From Clostridia bacterium (lineage in GTDB: Bacteria; Bacillota; Clostridia; Oscillospirales; CAG-272), in the NCBI GenBank assembly GCA_017547755.1, contig JAFYOX010000046.1, forward strand, positions 1 to 63,094: 63,094 nt of DNA. Direction: 5' to 3'. Position numbers and translations under genes: made by a program. Positions 9,285 to 15,723 of the stretch are shown piece by piece; position 1 is the first letter of the stretch, and every line of letters begins with the position of its first letter. The notes under the pieces are model-generated. The model saw nothing but the letters and a program-made list of their open reading frames with translations, made no database searches and was not told the DNA's origin.

Positions 9285-11252
9285 ATGAACAACGCGGACC
9301 GACAGAAACTTCACCGTCTTCCGCTCGGCGATGTCCGGGCGGCTGGATGGCTTGCCGAACAGCTCCGCCGCAATGTCGAAGGCATGGGCGGACACCTGCA
9401 CGAACTGGAGCCGGGGATGATCGCAACGCCGTACACCACACGGGAAACCTACGAGGGCTGGGGAAAGGAACGCTGCGCCGGATGGGGTGCGGAGATCTCC
9501 GGAAATTACTGGTGGGGCTTCATTGAACTGGCGTTCACGTCCGGGGATTCCGGAATGATCCGGAAAGCGGACGAATGGGTCGCCGCTGTTCTTGACAACC
9601 GCAGGGAAGACGGCTATCTCGGCACCTACCGCGACGGCGACGATTTCTATGACGATTACAATGCGTGGGGATCGTCCTGCGGGATGAACGCCCTGCTTGC
9701 CTATTACGACGCGACCGCGCGTGCGGATGTGCTCGAAGCGGTACACGGATGCCTGCTCTGGTTCTGCGAAAACTGGGCAGGCGACCGGAAGACCCGGTAT
9801 GCCGGCATCACGATCACGGAGTGCATGGCGCGCGTGTATCAGCTGACCGGCGACCGCCGTCTGCTCGATTTCTGCTACGATTATTACGATTTCATGGAGA
9901 AAAACGACCTGTTCGACGCGTCGCTTTCCGCCATGCTGTCTCCGGAACTGCACTACAACTCCACCCACGGCGCGCTGTATGCCAACCAGATCGACCGTCC
10001 CGCACTGATTTACGCCTGTGACGGGGACGAACGGTATCTGGAAGCCAGCCTGAACGCCTGGAGAAAGGCAAAAGAAAAGGTGATCCTTCCGAACGGAGGC
10101 ATCACCTGCGAATCCGAATATCTTGCACCGGTTGGGGCAGTCGTCGAGACGGAATACTGTGCCGTCACGATGTACAGCAAGTCCCTTGCCAATCTTGCGA
10201 TGATCACGGGGATGCCGTGCTTCGCGGACGATATGGAGCAGACCGTGTACAACTGTGCCGAAGGTGCGCGGAAAAAGGACGAACGTGCCATCGCGTATCT
10301 GACCTCGCCGAATCAGGTCATGGCGACGGCGGCATCCTCGTATGCGAACGAAGGACATCAGGTGTACGCGCCGTGCGTGCCGGTTGCCTGCTGTCCGGTC
10401 AATTCCGTGCGCGTTCTGCCGGAATTTCTGCGCAATGCCGCGCTGACCGACGGAGAGGGACTGTATTTTTCCGTCTATGCGCCGTGCGTTGTCCGGTATC
10501 GTGGAATGAAGATCACGCTCGAGACTGATTATCCCTTCCGGGAAACGCTGACGTTCCGGTTTGAAGCCGATGCGGATGCTGGATCTCCCGAACCGCTGTC
10601 CTGCCGTTTCCGCATTCCGGATTGGTGTGACGATCCTGCCGCCGTTCTCAACGGACGTCCGGCGGAAACGGAAAACGAAGGCTATGCGTCCGTTGATCAC
10701 CGGTTCGTGCCGGGAGACGTGTTTGTTCTGACGTTCCCGATGCGTCCGCGGATCTGTCGGATGCGGGACGACGACCGTCTGCGGATGTATCCGCTGTCCG
10801 TTTTCCGCGGACCGCTTCTGTTCTCGCTGCCCGTACCGGAAGTATGGCAGGGTTATCCCGGACATCCGGCGACGCCGCTTCCGGAAGGATGGCAGTGGTA
10901 TCAGGTGCATCCCGTGATTCCGCCGTCCGGGCTGGATGTTTACGACGATATGGGCATGCGCCGCCGTCTGATCACGTGGAACGCCGCGCTGTCCGAAGCT
11001 TTGGATCCTGCGGACATCCGCGTCACGGACAACGGAAAAACCGGCTATCCGTGGGAAGATCCGCCGGTCACGCTGTCTCTGACCGGATACCGCGCGCCGT
11101 ATTCCTACGCGCCGTATCCGCAGAAAACGCTCGATCCGTACGTGGAAAACGGCTATGCGTACGTCGATGAGGAAATGCCGCTGACGCTGATCCCATACGG
11201 ATGCACGGCTCTGCGGATCTCCTGCTTCCCGCGCGCAAAAGCGGACAAATAA
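9285..11252 (+). CDS. GH127-like beta-L-arabinofuranosidase (DUF1680)
   Basis: The 655-aa protein has the (alpha/alpha)6 barrel of the GH127/DUF1680 family, a cysteine-nucleophile zinc glycosidase. The expected zinc/catalytic set is visible: E290-x-C292 (TEYC) and the double cysteine C369-C370 in VACCPVN, matching Glu338, Cys340, Cys417 and Cys418 of HypBA1. A beta-sandwich C-terminus follows. There is no signal peptide. AGGAGG precedes the ATG. It is 58 bases after the GH38-like gene, last in the asparaginase operon. The specificity could be another furanoside. Confidence 0.85.
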   Translation: MNNADRQKLHRLPLGDVRAAGWLAEQLRRNVEGMGGHLHELEPGMIATPYTTRETYEGWGKERCAGWGAEISGNYWWGFIELAFTSGDSGMIRKADEWVAAVLDNRREDGYLGTYRDGDDFYDDYNAWGSSCGMNALLAYYDATARADVLEAVHGCLLWFCENWAGDRKTRYAGITITECMARVYQLTGDRRLLDFCYDYYDFMEKNDLFDASLSAMLSPELHYNSTHGALYANQIDRPALIYACDGDERYLEASLNAWRKAKEKVILPNGGITCESEYLAPVGAVVETEYCAVTMYSKSLANLAMITGMPCFADDMEQTVYNCAEGARKKDERAIAYLTSPNQVMATAASSYANEGHQVYAPCVPVACCPVNSVRVLPEFLRNAALTDGEGLYFSVYAPCVVRYRGMKITLETDYPFRETLTFRFEADADAGSPEPLSCRFRIPDWCDDPAAVLNGRPAETENEGYASVDHRFVPGDVFVLTFPMRPRICRMRDDDRLRMYPLSVFRGPLLFSLPVPEVWQGYPGHPATPLPEGWQWYQVHPVIPPSGLDVYDDMGMRRRLITWNAALSEALDPADIRVTDNGKTGYPWEDPPVTLSLTGYRAPYSYAPYPQKTLDPYVENGYAYVDEEMPLTLIPYGCTALRISCFPRAKADK

Positions 11253-11275
11253 CGGAAAATCTACGGAAATAACAG

Positions 11276-11307
11276 AAACGCACAGGCTACGGATGCCTGT
11301 GCGTTTT
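11276..11307. terminator. Bidirectional terminator hairpin
   Basis: Perfect 12-bp arms at 11276-11287 and 11295-11306 with a 7-base loop lie between the convergent GH127 and ThuA-like genes. A-tracts and T-tracts flank both sides, though they are short. Confidence 0.7.
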
Positions 11308-11328
11308 GTGATTTAAGCTGTCAGCTTC

Positions 11329-12006
11329 TCAGTCTTTGCAGGGTGCTGCCCAGTAGACCGCATTGCGGATGACGGTCTGGATGTTCTTGTCGCGGTAGGT
11401 GGGATTGGTTTCGTGACCGGGCTGGAAGTAGAAGACCTTGCCTCTGCCGCGGAAATAAGCACAGCCGGAGCGGAAAACTCTGCCGGTTTCGTAGCCGGTG
11501 ACGTAGATGAGTTCGTCGGGCTGGGGAATGTCATAGAATTCGATGAAGCGTTCTTCCACGGGAAGAGAGAATTCTTCGGGAACGCCCCTGGTGATCGGAT
11601 GACCGGGACGGACGCAGTTGATGACGTGCTTGCCGAAGCCGTCTACGCTCAGACCGCAGGTCGTGCCCATCAGACGGATAAAGGGCTTGCAGAAATGCGC
11701 AGAGTGGAGCGGAATGAAGCCGCCGCCGTTCAGAACGAACTTCTGGACCTTTGCCGCGACCGCATCGGGAACGGCGTGATGCTTGACGTGACCCCACCAG
11801 AGGATAACGTCCGTGTCGGCAAGGACTTCATCCGTGATGCCGCAGGTTTCGGGATCGTCCTGAAGGGTAGCGGTCTTTACGGTAAGGTTCGGGTCTTCTC
11901 GCAGAAAATCTGCGATCGCATTGTGCATATATTCGGGATATGCCGCCTTGACATCGTCCTGAAGACGGTCCTGTTCGTGTTCGCACCATACAAGTACTCG
12001 GATCAT
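11329..12006 (-). CDS. ThuA-like protein (class I glutamine amidotransferase-like fold)
   Basis: The 225-aa protein resembles ThuA/trehalose-utilisation proteins, with an N-terminal beta strand MIRVLVWCEHEQD, DVILWWGHVKHHAV and a GGGFIPLHSAHF segment typical of the family. ThuA-type proteins are linked to sugar oxidation or utilisation, but their chemistry is not well settled. AAAGGAG just before 12006 supports this start over the longer frame from 12054. It is convergent with the GH127 gene and has its own promoter. Confidence 0.8.
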   Translation of the reverse strand: MIRVLVWCEHEQDRLQDDVKAAYPEYMHNAIADFLREDPNLTVKTATLQDDPETCGITDEVLADTDVILWWGHVKHHAVPDAVAAKVQKFVLNGGGFIPLHSAHFCKPFIRLMGTTCGLSVDGFGKHVINCVRPGHPITRGVPEEFSLPVEERFIEFYDIPQPDELIYVTGYETGRVFRSGCAYFRGRGKVFYFQPGHETNPTYRDKNIQTVIRNAVYWAAPCKD

Positions 12007-12075
12007 TGTAGTTCTCCTTTTTGTGAATGTATAAATAAAAACGATTATCGGCACACGATAATTCTGAATGTGGAC

Positions 12076-12104
12076 ATTATACCACAGATTCCGGGAAATT
12101 ACAA
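12076..12104 (-). promoter_or_regulatory. Sigma-A-type promoter for the ThuA-like gene
   Basis: On the minus strand, TTGTAA (12104-12099) and TATAAT (12081-12076) are separated by 17 bases. It is divergent from the consensus promoter at 12189. Confidence 0.65.
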
Positions 12105-12188
12105 GAGAGCGGCTGCAATTCCGGGAAAATCCTGTGTCTGAAAAATATTTTTGCGGCAGCTGCAGCCGTAAATTTCCCGGGAATGGAA

Positions 12189-12217
12189 TTGACAGATTCC
12201 GGTGATTCGTGTATAAT
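12189..12217 (+). promoter_or_regulatory. Perfect consensus sigma-A promoter
   Basis: TTGACA (12189-12194) and TATAAT (12212-12217) are separated by exactly 17 bases. It should be strong unless repressed, and it drives the hypothetical gene at 12284. Confidence 0.8.
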
Positions 12218-12283
12218 CAGATTGAATTGAGACGTATAACGCAGTGTCAACCATTCCGCATATGGAAATACGGGAGGAATTTC

Positions 12284-12844
12284 ATGAGAAAAGCAATCAA
12301 AAATCAGGGGAAGATCCTTACAGCATACCGCCTCGGAGACGGTTCTGAAACGGAAATGCGCCTTCTTGAGGAAGGAAAACTCCGCCGTATGCCGGACGGA
12401 AACTACGAAGTCTTCTCGCTGGAAGTCAAAAACGGCAGCGGCGAGATTGCGGCGGTCGGAGATTATATCAAGCTCAGCTCGGACGGCTGGCCGTATCCGA
12501 ACGATAAGGCATTTTTTGCAGCGAATCACCGGCGGATCGAAGGGGATACCTACGAACAGATCCCGAAGCCGCTCGACGCATGGACGGCGGAAGACGGAAT
12601 GGTTCCGGAGATCGCTTATCTGATTGCCGAACGCGGGCTTGTGATCGACGAAAAAGACGAGGAAAAGTATTTCAGCGCACCTCTCTGGGGAACGACGCTT
12701 TCCGCCGCGCGCGACGCAGTGATCGTATTCTATCAGGTGAAACGGGACGAACACGGAAAAATCACGAATGCCGATTTCAATTTCGTGGCGAAGAACGAAT
12801 TTGACCGGACGTATTCGTGGGAGAATACTTCTGAGGCAGAGTGA
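12284..12844 (+). CDS. Hypothetical protein, 186 aa
   Basis: I do not recognise this family. The protein is soluble and acidic, with no signal peptide or membrane segment. It starts MRKAIKNQGKI, has a central GDYIKLSSDGWPYPN segment and ends in a polar tail rich in Glu and Asn. GGGAGG before the ATG and the consensus promoter 95 bases upstream argue that it is real and well expressed. It stands alone between the ThuA-like gene and the broken marR gene. A phosphorelay or modification role cannot be read from it. Confidence 0.6.
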   Translation: MRKAIKNQGKILTAYRLGDGSETEMRLLEEGKLRRMPDGNYEVFSLEVKNGSGEIAAVGDYIKLSSDGWPYPNDKAFFAANHRRIEGDTYEQIPKPLDAWTAEDGMVPEIAYLIAERGLVIDEKDEEKYFSAPLWGTTLSAARDAVIVFYQVKRDEHGKITNADFNFVAKNEFDRTYSWENTSEAE

Positions 12845-12950
12845 ATGCAGGGGAGCTGTATTATGAACGGATCCGGTTCGATCAGCTTCCCGGGGAGAGC
12901 CATGGGATATCCTTCATTTTAAAAAATATATATTTTTGTATTCAATTTTT
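12845..12950. other. A+T-rich stretch before marR
   Basis: It contains only a 19-codon reading frame (12863-12922) after a GGGGAG box, too short to call a gene, and a run of A and T toward 12950. The base composition drops sharply compared with the neighbours, consistent with a boundary of acquired or rearranged DNA. Confidence 0.4.
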
Positions 12951-12980
12951 AGAAACTTGTTGGCATCCCAACAAGTTTCT
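12951..12980. promoter_or_regulatory. MarR operator 1 overlapping the -35 box
   Basis: Perfect 13-bp inverted arms (12951-12963 and 12968-12980) surround a 4-base centre, with the core CTTGTTGG/CCAACAAG. It overlaps the -35 hexamer TTGGCA, so a bound dimer would block RNA polymerase. Its centre is 42 bases, four helical turns, from that of operator 2. Confidence 0.75.
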
Positions 12981-12988
12981 GTTATACT
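12960..12988 (+). promoter_or_regulatory. marR promoter
   Basis: TTGGCA (12960-12965) and TATACT (12983-12988) are separated by 17 bases. The promoter is embedded between two operators, as expected for autoregulation. Confidence 0.7.
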
Positions 12989-12997
12989 ATCGCGGTG

Positions 12998-13017
12998 CTT
13001 GTTGAAATCTCAACAAG
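12998..13017. promoter_or_regulatory. MarR operator 2 downstream of the start site
   Basis: Arms CTTGTTGA (12998-13005) and TCAACAAG (13010-13017) flank a 4-base centre. It has the same half-site as operator 1 and lies at or just after the predicted transcription start. Confidence 0.7.
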
Positions 13018-13031
13018 TTGGAGGAGGTAAA

Positions 13032-13528
13032 ATGAAAGAACGTTTTCAGACATTTACGGTTCTGATCGCCAAGATCAGCAGAAACATCAAAAAATCAAGA
13101 ATCAGGAGATGGCGGAGTACGGGCTCCGCAGTGTGCACGTCACCTGCCTGTATTATCTGTATTCCGCGGAATCCCTGACCGCTACCGAGCTCTGCGAGCT
13201 TTGCGAAGAGGATAAGGCGACCATTTCCCGCGGTCTTGAGTTTCTGGAAGAGAACGGGTACATCGTCTGCGAAACCGGATCCGGCAAGAGATACAAAAGT
13301 GCGCTTCTTCTGACCGGAAAAGGCATGGAAGCGGGCAGAAAGATCTCTGAGAAGATTAATTGTGTTCTGGATGAGATTTGCGTGGATCTGACCGAAGAAG
13401 AACGGACGGAATTTTACCGGTGTCTCGCAATTATCAGCGACAATCTGGAACTCTGTACGGAAGGAATCCGGAAGGCGCAGAAATTAAAAACAAAATCAAC
13501 GGAAATGAGCAGTGAGGAAAACGAATGA
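13032..13528 (+). pseudogene. MarR-family regulator with one-base frameshift
   Basis: The intended protein is a 165-aa winged-helix repressor of the MarR family. Reading starts at the ATG 13032 (GAGGAGG upstream) with MKERFQTFTVLIAKISRNIKK, then shifts. The rest (from EMAEYGLRSVHVTCLYYLY, with a TATELCELCEEDKATISRGLEFLEENGYI recognition region) is in the +1-shifted frame. The break is at a run of six A (13089-13094); seven A would restore one frame. This could be a true mutation, a sequencing error or slippage on the A run. An ATG at 13525 overlaps the stop, but the partner gene it would start is lost. Confidence 0.75.
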
Positions 13529-13533
13529 AAAAT

Positions 13534-14208
13534 TTACAGAAAACCGTCGGCGTCGCCGTCACACCTCACTGCGAAAGATTCTCCCTCATCCCGCACCGTT
13601 TCCCCATCGTCGAACTTCCAGATGATTTCGATGCTCTCGGCGTCGTGAACAAGGATGCGTTCGACTGCATCATACAGATGCTCTCTGAGTTTGTCATCAG
13701 ACAGACCTGTCATCCGGCTTGCTGTCTGCTGCTGTTCTGCTGCAGCGAGGCTCTTCTGGTGATTTGCTTCATACTGAGCTTCGCATTCATCAAGCTGCTC
13801 TTTCAGGGCGGCTTGTTTTTTTGCAAGTTCATCTTTGCCGGTCAGGTATTCACCGGCAGTGATCTTGCCTTCACGGTACTGCTCATACATCGTGAACTTT
13901 TCTCTTCCGCAAGCATCATAGCAGTCGTTCAGAGAAAGACCTTTGCAGACCGCAACGATGCTCATCGGACGATTGATATTCAGACCGCATTTTGCCAACA
14001 AATCATGGACAAAAGCACGGTTTTTCGGGATCGTACGATGGCGGATCCAGCGGTCGATTTCTGCTTCCGTTATAGTATCCATATCTTTGGGGAGAAGTTC
14101 CCTTCCCGCTTCGTTGATCCACGTGATCTGGTACTCCGGTTCAGCGGAGTTTGCATTGGCCGTGAAGCGGAACAGCGAAGTATCGAAATGTTTGAGAATA
14201 TATTCCAT
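13534..14208 (-). pseudogene. Chimeric remnant: HipA-like N-terminus joined to serine-recombinase C-terminus
   Basis: The open frame codes for 224 aa. Residues 1 to about 100 look like the N-terminus of HipA-like proteins of gut Firmicutes (WINEAGRELLPKDM, HRTIPKNRAFV, NRPMSIVAVCKGLSLNDCY). Residues from about 108 onward (YEQYREGKITAGEYL, an Ala/Gln coiled coil, then DAESIEIIWKFDD) look like the tail of large serine recombinases. The catalytic parts of both parents are missing, so I infer a deletion fusion. The reading frame, promoter and ribosome site (AAAGGAGG) are intact, so a product may be made. It ends 6 bases past the marR stop. Confidence 0.6.
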
Positions 14209-14213
14209 TTTAT

Positions 14214-14226
14214 GGAGGAAACCTCC
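14214..14226 (-). promoter_or_regulatory. Ribosome site within a small hairpin
   Basis: GGAGG (14214-14218), AAA and CCTCC (14222-14226) form a 5-bp stem. On the minus-strand mRNA this pairs the Shine-Dalgarno box of the chimeric gene with sequence just after it, which may lower translation. Confidence 0.4.
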
Positions 14227-14250
14227 TTTGAATCATAAAGAAGATATTTT

Positions 14251-14279
14251 ATTATATCAGTTTTCCGAAAATAAATCAA
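14251..14279 (-). promoter_or_regulatory. Sigma-A-type promoter for the chimeric ORF
   Basis: On the minus strand, TTGATT (14279-14274) and TATAAT (14256-14251) are separated by 17 bases. It is well formed, so the remnant is probably transcribed. Confidence 0.65.
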
Positions 14280-14436
14280 TGACCATACTTCAGAATCAAT
14301 GTCGGATTTCCCGCGTGTTTTCCGGCGATATCCAGAAACCACCAACTTCCGAACGCCGCGGCGTCCGTATAATCTTCCGGAAATTGCAGACAATAAACGC
14401 GCAGGCAAAAATGTATGCAAAAGGAGAAAGAACCAT

Positions 14437-14979
14437 ATGAAAGCAACCGGCATTGTCCGCCGCATCGATGACCTCGGCCGCGTCGTGATCCCCAAGGAGA
14501 TCCGCCGCACCATGCGCATCCGCGAAGGCGACCCCCTCGAAATTTACACCGACCGTGAAGGCGAAGTCATCTTCAAAAAGTACTCTCCCATCGGCGAACT
14601 TGCGCAGTTTGCCGCGCAGTACGCTGAAACTCTCGCGAAAACCTGCGGCATTTCCGTCGTGATCTGCGACCGCGATGCCGTCATCGCGTGTGCCGGTATC
14701 CCCAAAAGAGAGTACACCGACCGCAAACTGACCGCAGAAGCCGAAAAAATCGTAGAAAACCGTCAGTTCTATACGGCGGGCGACGAGCCCGTCCTTCTGA
14801 CCGACGGCGGCAGTCTGACCATCCGCTGCCTCATGCCGATCATCACCGAGGGCGACCTCACCGGCTGTGTCGCCTCCGTTACCGATCCGGACAGTGACGC
14901 CAAGCCCATTGCGCCCGATCTCGAAGCCAAGCTCATCCAGACCGCCGCCGGATTTCTCGGCAGACAGCTGGAATCGTGA
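14437..14979 (+). CDS. spoVT: Stage V sporulation protein T
   Basis: This 180-aa regulator of forespore gene expression has an N-terminal AbrB-type swapped-hairpin DNA-binding domain (KATGIVRRIDDLGRVVIPKE, then IRREGDPLEIYTD-like text, residues 1-50) and a C-terminal GAF-like domain (about 60-178). Length and order match SpoVT of Bacillus and Clostridia. AAGGAG at 14421-14426 selects the ATG at 14437. In sporulating relatives it acts in the forespore under sigma-G. A TATAAT at 14368-14373 has no good -35 partner. It is convergent with the PHP gene through a strong terminator. Confidence 0.93.
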   Translation: MKATGIVRRIDDLGRVVIPKEIRRTMRIREGDPLEIYTDREGEVIFKKYSPIGELAQFAAQYAETLAKTCGISVVICDRDAVIACAGIPKREYTDRKLTAEAEKIVENRQFYTAGDEPVLLTDGGSLTIRCLMPIITEGDLTGCVASVTDPDSDAKPIAPDLEAKLIQTAAGFLGRQLES

Positions 14980-14990
14980 CAAAAAGAAAG

Positions 14991-15032
14991 CGCGGAAATC
15001 CTTTTTTTACGAAGGATTTCCGCGATTTTTTT
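14991..15032. terminator. Terminator between spoVT and the PHP gene
   Basis: Eleven-bp arms at 14991-15001 and 15014-15024 are followed by a run of seven T (15026-15032). An A-rich left flank makes it usable from the minus strand as well. Confidence 0.85.
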
Positions 15033-15038
15033 ATGGAT

Positions 15039-15701
15039 TCAGCTGCGGATCAGGGTGTAATTTCCCGATTTCAGAACGCCGATCAGCTGTTCTGCGGTAC
15101 AAATCGGTTCATCGGTGATCAGACCGCCGTCCGGAAGATGATCCGGATTGTGGTGGTCGGTGCCGGAAGTCTTGATGACACCTGCCTGCGATGCCCACAG
15201 TTCGGCAATGTCGTTGTGCGAATTGTGTCCCGGATGTCCGTTGAAGACTTCGATGCCGTCCACACGGCGCGGGTCGGTAACGGTCATGCCGGTGCGGAAC
15301 GGATGCGCCTGGATCGTCAGCAGACCGTCCTCACGTGCCATTTTGATGTAATTTCCGATGCCCATGCGGTGAATGTCGCGGTGCGTCATCAGATAGTCCC
15401 GGTCAAATCCGAACACCAGATAGTCGTTCGAATTCTGCGAGAAGCGCAGTTCCATGCCCATGAGGATCGTCAGATGTCCGTCCGCCGCTTCCGTCAGAAT
15501 GTCGTACGCGCGGTACAGCTTGTCCACTTTCGCTTCCCATGCCGTGTCGTCGTCATCCTTCGAATCCGGACAGAAATGGTTCGTCAGGCAGACCGTCGTG
15601 TAGCCGGCCTCCAGATACTTCCGCACGATCCCTTCCGCCGATTCGCTCGAGCATCCCGACGCGTCACGGCTGTGGCAGTGCAGTTCGGTTTTGTATTCCA
15701 T
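15039..15701 (-). CDS. PHP-domain phosphoesterase
   Basis: The 220-aa PHP protein starts MEYKTELHCHSRDASG, giving the HxH metal motif, followed by TNH, the MGMELRF strand, a QAHPF motif and the late TSGTDHHN metal motif. PHP enzymes of this type hydrolyse phosphomonoesters such as histidinol phosphate, or nucleotides. GAGAAGGA supports the start at 15701, not 15722. It follows the alpha-mannosidase by 22 bases and is probably co-transcribed, so it may act on a mannose-derived phosphate or be a general phosphatase. Confidence 0.85.
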   Translation of the reverse strand: MEYKTELHCHSRDASGCSSESAEGIVRKYLEAGYTTVCLTNHFCPDSKDDDDTAWEAKVDKLYRAYDILTEAADGHLTILMGMELRFSQNSNDYLVFGFDRDYLMTHRDIHRMGIGNYIKMAREDGLLTIQAHPFRTGMTVTDPRRVDGIEVFNGHPGHNSHNDIAELWASQAGVIKTSGTDHHNPDHLPDGGLITDEPICTAEQLIGVLKSGNYTLIRS

Positions 15702-15723
15702 ATTTTTTCCTTCTCCGATCAAT

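Noticed and set aside
12863-12922. 19-codon reading frame with a GGGGAG box
   Set aside because: Too short and without known relatives; the A+T-rich surroundings make chance occurrence likely.
13525-14238. Plus-strand gene starting with the ATG that overlaps the marR stop
   Set aside because: The sequence after the first codons is the reverse complement of the chimeric remnant; only the start codon of the original partner remains.
14368-14373. TATAAT as a spoVT promoter
   Set aside because: No acceptable -35 hexamer at the right distance, and spoVT is normally sigma-G dependent, so I did not call it.
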